DNA of 20,272 nt from an uncultured bacterium (GCA_905214175.1 CAJMLD010000007.1:1-20272), one strand, 5' to 3'. Positions 7,601-15,126 are shown, numbered from the stretch's first letter. Numbers and translations are program-made. The notes: generated by a model from the sequence alone, not told the origin.

Positions 7601-9336
7601 CTACCGACCAGGTCCAGGAGATCCTCGAGGCCTCGGGCAAGATCTACACGGTGCTCAAGATCGACCAGGTGTCCAACCTGGGTGCCGCCCGCATCCGCAT
7701 CCGCTCCCTCATGGCCGCCCTTAAGGAGCAGCAGGAGCAGCTGGAGGAGAAGACCGCCGAGGGCGAGGCCAAGGAGGTTGAGCCCGTGGGCGTGCACCTG
7801 GCCGACGGATCGCTCGAGCGCGCCCGCAAGACCGACCTCTCGCGTCGCACGCCCGTCTACCGCGAGGCCAAGAGCGCTGCCTTCCCTAAGGTTCGCTATA
7901 CCAAGGAGATGCAGGAGGCGCACTACACTATCCTCGCGCCGCAGATGAGCCCCGTGCACTTCGAGCTTGCCGAGGCGGTGCTGCGTGACTATGGCTACAA
8001 CCTGGTGCTTCTCCCCTCTGTTGACCAGGGTGCCGTGGACGCCGGCCTCAAGTACGTGAACAACGACATCTGCTACCCGTCCATCCTCACCGTGGGCCAG
8101 ATCATGGAGGCCGTCGAGAGCGGCAAGTACGACCTCTCGCACACGGCCGTTCTCATCTCCCAGACCGGTGGCGGCTGCCGAGCCACCAACTACATCGCCC
8201 TTATCCGCAAGGCACTGCGCGAGAGCGGCCACCCCAACATCCCCGTGATCTCGATTAACATGGCCACGGGCCTGGACGAAGACAACCCCGGCTGGTCTAT
8301 CAAGGACCCGGTTCTTCTCACCAAGGCCATCTACGTGCTTCTCTACGGCGACCTCATGATGCAGTGCGTCTACCGCACGCGTCCGTACGAGGCCGAGAAG
8401 GGCTCGGTCAACGCGCTGCACGACAAGTTCATGGCCCGCATGAAGGAGGCCGTGCACACCCTCAACAAGCGCAGCTTCGAGCAGATCTGCCAGGAGACCA
8501 TCACGGCCTTCGACCAGATTCCGCTTGTGAACGACCGTTCCAAGCCGCGTGTGGGCGTGGTGGGCGAGATTCTCGTCAAGTTCCACCCCACGGCCAACAA
8601 CCAGCTGGTCAAGGTCATCGAGGCCGAAGGCTGCGAGGCCAACGTGCCCGGCCTAGTCGACTTCTTCCTCTTTGGCCTCACGAGCCCCATCAACATGAAG
8701 GGCGAGCTGGGCTCCAAGGCCTCCAAGCGCCTCACGCACATGGCGGGCATCAAGCTTATCGAGGCCGCGCGCAAGCCCATGGACCGCATGCTGGCGCAGT
8801 CCTCGCGCTTCGAGCCGTACGAGGACATCTTCGAGCTTGCCGATAAGGCCGAGCAGGTCCTCTCTCTGTGCAACACCATGGGCGAGGGCTGGCTGCTCAC
8901 GGCCGAGATGGTCGACCTCATCGAGCACGGTACGCCCAACATCGTGTGCGCGCAGCCCTTTGCGTGCCTGCCCAACCACGTGGTGGGCAAGTCCGTGATC
9001 AAGCGCCTGCGCCAGATGCACCCCGAGAGCAACATCGTGGCCGTTGACTACGACCCCGGCGCGGCCGAGGTGAACCAGCTCAACCGCATCAAGCTCATGA
9101 TCAGCGTGGCCAAGGAGAACTATCGCAACGACCACGAGCGCGGGTTCCGCTTGGAGAACCCCAACGACCCCACGGTGAACGACGCCGTGGCGCCCTACGT
9201 GGACGAGTCGCGCTTCCACCACGACTCCATCGTGAACGAGGGCGGCGTGGGCCACGGCGTGCCGGCGATTCACCTCACCGACGAGCAGCTCGCACAGATC
9301 GAGGACGCCAAGCGCCGCGCCGGCGTGACCAAGTAG
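4648..9336 (+). CDS. Giant 2-hydroxyacyl-CoA dehydratase activase/reductase-like fusion (BadF-BadF-DUF2229-HgdB)
   Basis: 1562 residues. Module 1 (about 33-310) is an ASKHA ATPase: GIDVGSTTVK (36-45), ELGGEDAK (130-137), Cys153 in CAGGTG and Cys192 in SRCGVF. Module 2 (about 349-610) repeats this: GIDAGSTTMK (351-360), DIGGQDMK (448-455), Cys473 and Cys512. In both modules the cysteines are 39 residues apart, the spacing of the [4Fe-4S] ligands of HgdC. Next comes a Cys cluster (634, 637, 641, 660), then DUF2229 with 'ACYPAKLSHGH' and further HgdB-like segments holding Cys979, Cys1142 in 'NNDICYPSILTVGQ', Cys1177, Cys1434 and Cys1440. A charged helical linker lies near 1025-1050. The family couples ATP hydrolysis to low-potential electron transfer through iron-sulfur clusters; the substrate is unknown. 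It is cytoplasmic, with no signal peptide. Coupled to the TetR gene. Confidence 0.92.
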   Translation: MTENNATAEPLELTQNGAELYPATPQDFTGTDLRLGIDVGSTTVKLAVIDASGNLVYANYERHHTDIRATAKELFAGAQRVVGNVPMRVSITGSGGMLLAKWLDLEFVQEVIASKRAVEALIPQTDVAIELGGEDAKIIYFDNGIEQRMNGTCAGGTGAFIDQMATLLKTDAMGLNELAKGATQIHPIASRCGVFAKSDVQPLLNEGARPEDVAASIFQAVVTQTVSGLACGHPIKGYVAFLGGPLQYLSELRRRFYITLDLDEEHRVVPKNAHLFVATGAALAGESEKRVTFAEVIRSLEQLKDVQGSEVQRLDPLFATEEDYKEFKERHNKEVVPKGDLASYRGRVFIGIDAGSTTMKCAVVGEKGELLYTWYGNNNGDVLGTARHIMDGIYDAMPEGCTIGHVTTTGYGEGILIEALRADSGEIETVAHLRGAKAFVPGVEFILDIGGQDMKCLQVRNGVIEHIMLNEACSSGCGSFIESFAKSMDMSVQDFAKVAVTAKAPVDLGSRCTVFMNSRVKQAQKEGATIGDVAAGLSYSVIKNALFKVIKLRDFDEIGTYCVVQGGTFMSDATLRAFELLTGRKVIRPDIAGCMGAYGAALLARDRAGATGTSTVLSREDIDNLKVKHTNVHCGRCANNCLLTINDFGGGHRFITGNRCEKGAGRSGKTKNDAPNLFEFKNKLLFDRPCLDAETAPRGTVGIPRALNMYENYPFWHAFFTKLGFSVMISDQTSSKTYDAGIESMPSESACYPAKLSHGHIMNLLAKDPDFIWMPCIRWERKEDDTATNHYNCPIVMSYPQALGLNVDELSDPSVEYLAPFVPYDDKRELKRRLYELISVQREQDAAKGKGRFRGPHITRAEVDEAVNVAWQADIDFKNAMHRAGDEALAWMEEHNAHGIVLAGRPYHNDPEINHAIPELVHSFGFAVLTEDSVAHKMEPERPIRVVDQWMFHSRLYRAARFVATRNDLDLIQLFSFGCGLDALTTDQVQEILEASGKIYTVLKIDQVSNLGAARIRIRSLMAALKEQQEQLEEKTAEGEAKEVEPVGVHLADGSLERARKTDLSRRTPVYREAKSAAFPKVRYTKEMQEAHYTILAPQMSPVHFELAEAVLRDYGYNLVLLPSVDQGAVDAGLKYVNNDICYPSILTVGQIMEAVESGKYDLSHTAVLISQTGGGCRATNYIALIRKALRESGHPNIPVISINMATGLDEDNPGWSIKDPVLLTKAIYVLLYGDLMMQCVYRTRPYEAEKGSVNALHDKFMARMKEAVHTLNKRSFEQICQETITAFDQIPLVNDRSKPRVGVVGEILVKFHPTANNQLVKVIEAEGCEANVPGLVDFFLFGLTSPINMKGELGSKASKRLTHMAGIKLIEAARKPMDRMLAQSSRFEPYEDIFELADKAEQVLSLCNTMGEGWLLTAEMVDLIEHGTPNIVCAQPFACLPNHVVGKSVIKRLRQMHPESNIVAVDYDPGAAEVNQLNRIKLMISVAKENYRNDHERGFRLENPNDPTVNDAVAPYVDESRFHHDSIVNEGGVGHGVPAIHLTDEQLAQIEDAKRRAGVTK

Positions 9337-9344
9337 GAGCGGGA

Positions 9345-9396
9345 CGGGATTAAACTCCCCGGCAATGGAATCCCATTGCCGGGGAGAAAAATCCCG
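9345..9396 (+). other. Long two-part hairpin after the dehydratase-activase gene
   Basis: CTCCCCGGCAATGG (9355-9368) pairs perfectly over 14 bp with 9373-9386 around the loop AATC. After a symmetric AAA/AAA internal loop, CGGGATT (9345-9351) pairs with AATCCCG (9390-9396). The plus strand continues in A's, not T's, so it is not a textbook intrinsic terminator. It may still end or stabilise the operon mRNA. The next gene starts 24 bases later. Confidence 0.7.
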
Positions 9397-9419
9397 CGAA
9401 CGAGAGGAGAAAGCATAAC

Positions 9420-10256
9420 GTGGTCAAGCTCGTCTTTGTCGACATGGACGACACGTTCCTCACGCCCGAGAAGACCATAACGCCGCTCAACCGCCAGGCC
9501 CTCAACCTTGCGTACGAGCGCGGCATCCAGTTTGTGCCGAGTACCGGCCGCAACTACACGGGCCTTCCGGAGGAGCTGGTGAGCCACCCCAGCGTGCGCT
9601 ACGCCGTGTGCTGCAACGGTGCCATCGTCCGCGACCTGCGCGAGAACCGCAACCTGCACGAGGTCGTGATGGAACACGCCCTGGTGCACGACCTCTGGCA
9701 CCAGATCCAGGGGCTCGAGGTGACCTTCGACCTCTTCGCCGACGACGGCGTCTTCACGGCGCGTGACCGCTGGCACATCATCGACGAGATGGACGTCTCG
9801 GAGGCAACCCGCTATGTGGTGACCTCGGTGCGCACCTGCTGCGACAAGACCGTCGACCAGATGATTGACGCAGCGGGCTCCATCTGCCGGGTGAACGTGT
9901 TCTACCTCACCGAGAAAGACAAGCGCGCCGTGTGGGAGGCCGTAGACCAGCGCCCGGAGCTCATGCGTGCCTCCTCACTGCCCTGCAATATCGAGATAAC
10001 GCATGCAGGTGCCGACAAGGGCTCGGGCCTCTCCTGGCTCTGCGACTACCTGGGCGTCTCGACTACAGACACCATTGCTTTCGGGGACTCCTCGAACGAC
10101 ATCGCAATGCTGCGTGCCGCTGGCGACGGTGTGGCCATGGCAAATGCGTTTCCCGAGTGCCTCGCCGCCGCAGACCACGTGACGGCAAGCTGCCAGGATT
10201 CCGGCGTGGCTCGCTATCTCATGGGGGAGGGCGCGCCCCTCTTCGCGGGGGTGTAA
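9420..10256 (+). CDS. Cof-type HAD-superfamily phosphatase
   Basis: 278 residues from GTG 9420, with AGAGGAGAAA upstream. HAD motif I is 'VDMDDT' with the nucleophile Asp8 and acid/base Asp10; motif II is the Ser/Thr in 'VPSTGR' (about residue 42); motif III Lys lies in 'HAGADKGSGL'; motif IV is GDSSND (222-227). The cap between motifs II and III is of the C2b type seen in Cof/YidA enzymes. Such proteins dephosphorylate sugar phosphates, flavin mononucleotide or pyridoxal phosphate, usually with broad specificity, so no substrate is assigned. The C-terminus 'APLFAGV' ends close to the usual length of about 270. It stands between the hairpin at 9345-9396 and pepT and may be its own unit. Confidence 0.88.
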   Translation: MVKLVFVDMDDTFLTPEKTITPLNRQALNLAYERGIQFVPSTGRNYTGLPEELVSHPSVRYAVCCNGAIVRDLRENRNLHEVVMEHALVHDLWHQIQGLEVTFDLFADDGVFTARDRWHIIDEMDVSEATRYVVTSVRTCCDKTVDQMIDAAGSICRVNVFYLTEKDKRAVWEAVDQRPELMRASSLPCNIEITHAGADKGSGLSWLCDYLGVSTTDTIAFGDSSNDIAMLRAAGDGVAMANAFPECLAAADHVTASCQDSGVARYLMGEGAPLFAGV

Positions 10257-10382
10257 CCGCCTCTGCCGCCGGGCCGCGCAGGGCACCTCGGCGCCTCTCT
10301 CGGCAAGGGTGTAGACTTTCGGCTGATGAGCAAACGGCCTGCACGGTGCGGGCCCCCAACGGCAATCCGAAAGGAAGACCGC

Positions 10383-11645
10383 ATGAGCGACGTTCTTGAG
10401 CGCTTCTTGCGCTACGTGCAGGTTGACTCTCCATCCGATCCGGACAACGAGGAGGAAGTGCCCTCGAGCCCGCTCGAGCACGGCATGGCACGTCTTCTGG
10501 GAGACGAGCTTACGGCCATAGGCTGCGAGGACGTGAGCGTCGACGAGCACGCCTACGTGCTGGGCACCGTTCCCGCCTCGGCTGGCGCCGAAGGGCTGCC
10601 CGCGCTCTGCCTGTGCTCGCACCTCGACACCACCGTCGACGCTCCTTCGCTGGGCGTGCGCCCGCACGTGGTGCACTACGAGGGCGGCAACCTGGTGGCC
10701 GGTGTTGTGGACGGCCAGACCGTCGAGACCACGCCCGAGCAGGTGCCGGACCTTGCCGGCTTCGTGGGCCAGGACATCGTGTGCTCCGACGGGTCGACAC
10801 TCCTTGGGGCAGATGACAAGGCCGGCGTGGCCGAGATCTGCGCGCTGGCGGCTCGTCTCATCGCAGACCCGAGCATCCCGCACCCCACGCTCAAGCTGGC
10901 CTTTGTTCCCGACGAGGAGATTGGCCACGGAGCCGCCCTTCTCGACCTCGAGAAGCTTGGCGCGGCCTGGGGCTACACGGTCGACGGCGAGGCGCTGGGC
11001 GAGTTCAACTACGAGACGTTCAACGCCGCCGAGGCCCTGGTGCGCGTGCATGGCGTGATGGTGCATCCGGGCTCGGCGAAGGACGTGATGGTGAACGCCA
11101 TCACCGTCGCGGCCGAGTTTGACCAGCTGGTGCCCGCTGCCGAGAGGCCCGAGCACACAAGCGGCCGCGAGGGCTTCTATCACCCCACGGTGATCCGCGG
11201 CACGGCTTCCGAGGTCACGCTCTCCTACATCGTGCGCGATCACGACGCACAGATCTTCTCGCAGCGCCAGCAGACGCTCGAGGACATCGCCGCGTTCCTG
11301 AACAGGCGCTACGGCGAGGGCACCGTCACGGTGAGCGTGCGCGAGCAGTACCGCAACATGGCCGAGGCCTTTGACAACTGCCCCTTCCTCATCGATAACG
11401 CCCTGGCGGCAAACCGCGAGGCGGGCGTGGAGCCGCAGGTTGTCGCCGTACGTGGTGGCACCGACGGCTCCCAGCTGTCGCTCCGCGGACTGCCGTGCCC
11501 CAACATTGCCACCGGCGGCTACAACGCGCACTCGGTGCGGGAGTTCATCCCCGTGCCCTCGCTCGAGACCACGGTTGACATCCTGCAGAATCTGGTTGGC
11601 AAGTTCGCGGTGCCCCAGAGCGCCAGCCAGCAGGCGGCGCGATGA
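10383..11645 (+). CDS. pepT: Peptidase T (tripeptide aminopeptidase, M20B)
   Basis: 420 residues from ATG 10383, which has AAAGGAAG about 7 bases upstream; the longer in-frame start at 10326 lacks such a site. Removes the N-terminal residue from tripeptides in the cytoplasm using two zinc ions. All M20 PepT signatures are present: 'SHLDTT' (His80, Asp82), 'GADDKAG' (Asp144/145), 'DEEIGHGA' (catalytic Glu178, metal Glu179), 'VDGEALGEFNYE' (Asp201), 'VMVHPGSAKDVMVNA' from the lid domain, 'RGGTDGSQLS' and 'GGYNAHS' (His383). Length and spacing fit E. coli PepT closely. The stop overlaps the next start as ATGA, so the downstream membrane-protein gene is translated with it. Peptide use fits an amino-acid-fermenting actinobacterium. 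Confidence 0.95.
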   Translation: MSDVLERFLRYVQVDSPSDPDNEEEVPSSPLEHGMARLLGDELTAIGCEDVSVDEHAYVLGTVPASAGAEGLPALCLCSHLDTTVDAPSLGVRPHVVHYEGGNLVAGVVDGQTVETTPEQVPDLAGFVGQDIVCSDGSTLLGADDKAGVAEICALAARLIADPSIPHPTLKLAFVPDEEIGHGAALLDLEKLGAAWGYTVDGEALGEFNYETFNAAEALVRVHGVMVHPGSAKDVMVNAITVAAEFDQLVPAAERPEHTSGREGFYHPTVIRGTASEVTLSYIVRDHDAQIFSQRQQTLEDIAAFLNRRYGEGTVTVSVREQYRNMAEAFDNCPFLIDNALAANREAGVEPQVVAVRGGTDGSQLSLRGLPCPNIATGGYNAHSVREFIPVPSLETTVDILQNLVGKFAVPQSASQQAAR

Positions 11646-12199
11646 GCCCGCAGGTTGCAGATCTCTTCTCGGTAGCTGCCGCCGTGCTGCCAGTGCTGGC
11701 CTGCCTTGTTGAGTGGGCAGGCAGCGTTGGCATCTCGGAGCGCCATCACAGCCACCATGACACCTACGTGATCTCCTCGGCGCTCTCGCGCTCGCTGGCG
11801 TTTGCGATGGTGCTCATGGGGGCCATCGGCCTCATGCTCGGCTGGCTCTGCGACGTGGGTGGCTTCGACGTCAGCGCGGATGTGGAGGTGCCGTTCTTCT
11901 CGTCATTCGTGATAGTGCTCTTTGCGCTGTGGGCGTTCATGCGGCGCTATCGCGTCTCGCTCTACGACGACTTCATGGACGTGCGGCCCTATGTGGGGCC
12001 GCTGCGCACGGTGAGGTACGAGCAGATCGAGCGCATGGAGTGGCGCGGCGTCCGGTGCGGGACGGGCTTCAGGAGCCTTGTAATCTTCTCATCTGGCGAG
12101 CGCTCCGTTAGGCTTCCCGGCGTGCTTGACCTCGAGCACATCCTCGCGCGCATCGACCGCGATGACGTGCTGGTTGGGGGCATGCCGCAGCGGCGCTAG
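11642..12199 (+). CDS. Small membrane protein with PH-like C-terminal domain
   Basis: 185 residues; the ATG overlaps the pepT stop (ATGA), implying translational coupling. Three hydrophobic segments are visible, about residues 8-28, 49-70 and 82-98, the last ending in 'MRRYRVS', a positive-inside signature. The remaining 85 residues are soluble and strand-rich ('SLYDDFMDVRPYVGPLRTVR', 'IERMEWRG', 'RSLVIFSSGERSVRLPG'), a pattern like the bacterial PH-like domains attached to membrane anchors. A His-rich loop 'ERHHSHHD' lies between the first two helices. I do not recognise a specific family with certainty, and no link to peptidase T is known to me beyond the coupling. Confidence 0.75.
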   Translation: MSPQVADLFSVAAAVLPVLACLVEWAGSVGISERHHSHHDTYVISSALSRSLAFAMVLMGAIGLMLGWLCDVGGFDVSADVEVPFFSSFVIVLFALWAFMRRYRVSLYDDFMDVRPYVGPLRTVRYEQIERMEWRGVRCGTGFRSLVIFSSGERSVRLPGVLDLEHILARIDRDDVLVGGMPQRR

Positions 12200-12278
12200 C
12201 GCTGTCCTTCTCGCCGGCGCACCCGACGCCCACTGCCTACGGCTTTCACGGAGCTTGCCTGTACCTGACGTATGTCGT

Positions 12279-12306
12279 TTGTCTCACGGTCACCGGCACG
12301 TATCAT
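12279..12306 (+). promoter_or_regulatory. Sigma-70-type promoter for the HAD gene pair
   Basis: TTGTCT (12279-12284), a 16-base spacer, and TATCAT (12301-12306) form a plausible vegetative promoter. It ends 42 bases before the TTG start at 12349, in the short gap after the membrane-protein gene. Confidence 0.5.
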
Positions 12307-12348
12307 GGTACCTAGCCGCACAACTGCGTTTTTCCGGGGGTTATCGCC

Positions 12349-13197
12349 TTGATTAAGCTCGTTCTCTCCGACATGGACAACACGCTCATCCCGTTTGGTG
12401 CGCGCCACGTCTCGCCGCGCACGCTCGAGGCCATCCACGACGTGATCAATGCTGGGGTTCACTTTGGCCCGGACACGGGGCGCGACTACGTGGAGCTCAT
12501 GCGCTTCTTCCACATGGACGAGTCGTGCTTCATGACGGGAATCATGTCCAATGGCAAGCGCGTGCGCGTGGACGGTCGCGACGTGTGGACCTACTCGATT
12601 CCGCACGACTGGCTCCAGCGCATCGCGGACGCGCTCAAGCCCGAGCGCGGGATGTTCCTCGTGTGCTTCCCCCTGGACACCAACCTCTTCAATCCCGGCT
12701 ACGTGGTGGGCGCCTCGGAGGAGGAGATGAACGAGTACGAGAGGCTCGTTCACTTTAACGGCGGTCGCGTGGAGGACGTCCCCAACATCGACTTCATTGC
12801 TGCCGCCATCGCGTGCAATGGTGACGAGAAGCGCCATGCCTACTGCCAGCAGCTCATTGCCGAGGCATGCCCCGAGGTGGAGACCGTCATGTCGGTTCCC
12901 AACTGGTTCGACGTGCTGCCGCTGGGCATCAACAAGGCGTCGGCGCTCGACACCATCCTCGATGCCGTGGGGGCAACGCGCGACGAGGTCGTGGTCTTTG
13001 GGGATTCCGGAAACGACGTTGCCATCCTGAGCGAGGTCCACTACTCCGTTGCCGTGGCAAACGCGACGGACGAGGTCAAAGGGGTCTGCAACTTCCACTG
13101 CGGGGCGTCGGCGGACGAGGGCGTGGCGGATGCGCTGTTCGAGATTGCCCGCGCCACTCGCGCCAACGAGGTTCCGGCGTTTCTGAGGGAGGGCTAA
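12349..13197 (+). CDS. Cof-type HAD-superfamily phosphatase
   Basis: 282 residues from a TTG start, preceded by GGGGG about 10 bases upstream; the TTG gives 'MIKLVLSDMDNTL', the expected N-terminus. Motif I is Asp8-Met-Asp10-Asn-Thr; motif II Thr lies in 'GPDTGRDY'; motif III Lys lies in 'LGINKASALD'; motif IV is GDSGND (218-223). The cap is of the C2b type. 'HFGPDTGRDY' in place of the usual 'ASGR' is a slight variant shared with the HAD protein at 9420 ('VPSTGRNY'), suggesting these two are closer to each other than to the third. The TAA overlaps the ATG of the next gene (TAATG), so the two phosphatases are one operon. Confidence 0.87.
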   Translation: MIKLVLSDMDNTLIPFGARHVSPRTLEAIHDVINAGVHFGPDTGRDYVELMRFFHMDESCFMTGIMSNGKRVRVDGRDVWTYSIPHDWLQRIADALKPERGMFLVCFPLDTNLFNPGYVVGASEEEMNEYERLVHFNGGRVEDVPNIDFIAAAIACNGDEKRHAYCQQLIAEACPEVETVMSVPNWFDVLPLGINKASALDTILDAVGATRDEVVVFGDSGNDVAILSEVHYSVAVANATDEVKGVCNFHCGASADEGVADALFEIARATRANEVPAFLREG

Positions 13198-13994
13198 TGG
13201 TACGTCTCATCGCTGCCGACATGGACGGCACTCTGCTCGACGGGAACGCTCAGGTCCCCGAGGAGACCTTCGAGCTCATCGAGGCGCTGCGCGAGCGCGG
13301 GGTCATCTTCTGCGCGAGTTCCGGGCGCAGGTACAAGACGCTGCGCTGGCTCTTCGAGCCCGTGGCTGACAGGATGGACTACGTGGCGTCTCTCGGCACG
13401 CAGGTCTACGCCGACGGCGTACTGCTTGACCGCGAGGTCTTCTCGACGCGCGCGGTGCTGCGGCTCTTCCGCACGTGCCAGGAGTTCGACTGCTTCCACC
13501 TGGTGCTCTACGATCGCTCGCACACCTATCTGCTCAACGACCAGAGCAACTACGTGCGCGAGCTCGACAAGGACCTGCCCAACGCCGAGCGCGTCTTTGA
13601 CCCGCCGTCGCCGGACGTGAGCATTATCAAGGCGGCCATCTGCTACGACCGCACGCACGAGATCATGGACATGGTCTACGTGCTCGAGCGCGAGCTGGGT
13701 GACGTCTTCTCGTTCATGCCGTCGGGCAACACCTGGATTGACGTCACGCCGCGGGGTATCAGCAAGGCCACGGGGCTGGAGGCGCTGCTGGGCTACTACG
13801 GCATTGATAGGTCTGACGTGGTGGCGTTTGGCGACTCGATGAACGACTACGCGATGCTGCGTTACGTGGGGCATCCCTATGTGATGGGCAACGCGCGCTA
13901 TGCCGTGAAGCAGATTGCCGAGAAGGTCGTGGGCACCAACGCCGAGCATGCTGTGCAGGCGGAGATGCGCAGGATCCTCGAGGAGCTGGGGTAG
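13197..13994 (+). CDS. Cof-type HAD-superfamily phosphatase
   Basis: 265 residues from ATG 13197, overlapping the preceding stop by one base; GAGGGAGGG just upstream is a good ribosome site. Motif I 'ADMDGTLL' carries Asp8 and Asp10; motif II is 'ASSGRRY'; motif III Lys lies in 'RGISKATGLEALL'; motif IV is GDSMND (212-217). The wording 'GISKATGLEALL' and 'FMPSGNTWIDVTPRG' is that of the YidA/YwpJ/Cof group, which hydrolyses sugar phosphates and related metabolites. The substrate is unknown. The following tRNA gene has its own promoter. It is the third Cof-type gene within 4.6 kb. Confidence 0.9.
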   Translation: MVRLIAADMDGTLLDGNAQVPEETFELIEALRERGVIFCASSGRRYKTLRWLFEPVADRMDYVASLGTQVYADGVLLDREVFSTRAVLRLFRTCQEFDCFHLVLYDRSHTYLLNDQSNYVRELDKDLPNAERVFDPPSPDVSIIKAAICYDRTHEIMDMVYVLERELGDVFSFMPSGNTWIDVTPRGISKATGLEALLGYYGIDRSDVVAFGDSMNDYAMLRYVGHPYVMGNARYAVKQIAEKVVGTNAEHAVQAEMRRILEELG

Positions 13995-14040
13995 GGCGGC
14001 TGCGAAGATTTTGTCCACTCTGTGGAGATGCTGCCCAGTG

Positions 14041-14069
14041 TTGACCGCAAGAGGTCCTGAGCATATAGT
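14041..14069 (+). promoter_or_regulatory. Promoter of the initiator tRNA gene
   Basis: TTGACC (14041-14046), exactly 17 bases, and TATAGT (14064-14069) give near-consensus spacing and elements. The tRNA begins 28 bases after the -10, consistent with a short processed leader. Confidence 0.75.
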
Positions 14070-14096
14070 TACTTCTTGCGCTGAGGCGCAACCCAT

Positions 14097-14173
<77 letters not shown>

Positions 14174-14180
14174 TAAACTC

Positions 14181-14217
14181 AAACCCTGACCTGCGAAAGC
14201 AGGCCAGGGTTTTTCTT
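14181..14217 (+). terminator. Rho-independent terminator after the tRNA
   Basis: AAACCCTG-A-CCTGC, a GAAA tetraloop, then GCAGG-C-CAGGGTTT form a long stem with one A/C mismatch, followed by TTTTTCTTT. It starts 8 bases after the tRNA CCA end. Confidence 0.9.
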
Positions 14218-14415
14218 TGAAGGCCGTCGATTCTGGGCGACAGTAACAGTATCGGAAACAGTATCGCGGGAAGACGTCCGGCTCTTTGGTTCCCTTTGCG
14301 TGCCTGCGTTCACGCTGCCCTATGCCGTAGTAGTCCACGTCGCTCACCGCCCATGCAGGTTCCCGTGGGCATCCCCGGTCCCGACACTTCTAGCCATTGC
14401 CGCTTCTACAATGAC
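14218..14415. other. Gene-free stretch, possible integrated-element remnant
   Basis: About 200 bases with no gene. A reiterated CAGTAACAGTATC / AAACAGTATCG motif lies at about 14240-14266, the kind of sequence often seen at the ends of elements integrated beside tRNA genes. No integrase remains. The adjacent toxin-antitoxin pair supports accessory DNA here, but this is inference. Confidence 0.3.
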
Positions 14416-14444
14416 GCTGTAAAATTAACGTGTATATTTACAGC
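14416..14444 (+). promoter_or_regulatory. Operator/promoter of the toxin-antitoxin pair
   Basis: GCTGTAAA (14416-14423) and TTTACAGC (14437-14444) are perfect 8-bp inverted arms around 13 bases. A TATATT sequence (14433-14438) overlaps the right arm and could be the -10. Phd/YefM antitoxins, with their toxins, bind such palindromes to repress their own operon. The antitoxin ATG is 16 bases downstream. Confidence 0.6.
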
Positions 14445-14459
14445 ACAGGGAGGCGCGAC

Positions 14460-14723
14460 ATGCCCAACATCAAGCCGATATCCGACCTCCGTTCTTACAC
14501 GGCAGTGCTCGACGAGGTGGCGCAGGGATCTCCGGTGTTCCTCACTAAGAATGGGCGTGGGCGCTACGTCATTCAGGACATCTCCGACTACGAGCGCAAT
14601 GAGGCCGAGAGGACCCTCCTCGCCCAGCTAGATTACGGCAAGCGCGTTGCTGACGAGCGTGGGTCTCTCACGACCGAACAGGTTAAAGGCATCTTCGAGG
14701 GACGCTTTGCGCAGGAGGCCTAG
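14460..14723 (+). CDS. Phd/YefM-family antitoxin
   Basis: 87 residues from ATG 14460, with GGGAGG 7 bases upstream; the longer in-frame start at 14430 is inside the operator and has no ribosome site. The N-terminal half matches Phd/YefM: 'IKPISDLRSYTAVLDEVAQG', then 'PVFLTKNGRGRYVIQDISDY', the strand-helix DNA-binding dimer core. The C-terminal tail 'LTTEQVKGIFEGRFAQEA' is the disordered-then-helical part that wraps and neutralises the toxin. The stop TAG is directly followed by the toxin ATG, so they are translationally coupled, and the palindrome just upstream fits autorepression. Confidence 0.92.
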   Translation: MPNIKPISDLRSYTAVLDEVAQGSPVFLTKNGRGRYVIQDISDYERNEAERTLLAQLDYGKRVADERGSLTTEQVKGIFEGRFAQEA

Positions 14724-15053
14724 ATGGAACTCGTATGGTCGCCCGTGGCGGTGGACGATCTGAAAGCCGCGGCCGACTACATCGAGTCCGAGCTCGCAAG
14801 CCCTATGGCGGCGAGGAGCCTTGTCGATTCCGTGGTTGAGAAGGCGCAGCTTTTCGCCGACGCCCGGGGGGCTGGGATGGTGCTTCGTACTCTCAATGGG
14901 GTTGATACGGGATACCGCTACATGCTCAGCGGGAACTGGATGGTCTTCCTGAAGCGATACAACGGACGGGCGCTCGTTGTAAGGGTGCTCTATGCGAAAA
15001 GCGACTATGAGAACGCTTTTCGGGGAAGCCAGTGGCTAGCGCTAGCGCAGTGA
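14724..15053 (+). CDS. RelE/ParE-superfamily toxin
   Basis: 109 residues. 'ELVWSPVAVDDLKAAADYIE' is the first strand and helix of RelE/ParE toxins; 'MVLRTLNGVDTGYRYMLSGN' and 'WMVFLKRYNGRALVVRVLYA' are the central sheet, and 'KSDYENAF' is close to the family's C-terminal 'R.DY...L'. ParE members poison DNA gyrase whereas RelE members cut ribosome-bound mRNA; the typical RelE catalytic Lys/Arg/Tyr set is not clear enough here to choose. No gap to the antitoxin gene; a terminator follows at 15093. Confidence 0.9.
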   Translation: MELVWSPVAVDDLKAAADYIESELASPMAARSLVDSVVEKAQLFADARGAGMVLRTLNGVDTGYRYMLSGNWMVFLKRYNGRALVVRVLYAKSDYENAFRGSQWLALAQ

Positions 15054-15092
15054 TGGCAGGCTGCGTGACATAGGCCCATAACCGGAGATTGC

Positions 15093-15126
15093 AGGCCAGA
15101 GGGAGTGTCCCCTGGCCTTACTGTTT
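15093..15126 (+). terminator. Terminator of the toxin-antitoxin operon
   Basis: AGGCCAG-GGGA (15093-15104, with one bulged A at 15100) pairs with TCCC-CTGGCCT (15108-15118) around a GTG loop. It is followed by TACTGTTTT. The stem is strong and the U-tract interrupted. It lies 40 bases after the toxin stop. Confidence 0.65.

Noticed and set aside
9345..9396. Standard rho-independent terminator
   Set aside because: The stem is strong, but the following bases are A-rich, not T-rich, on the plus strand; recorded as a hairpin instead.
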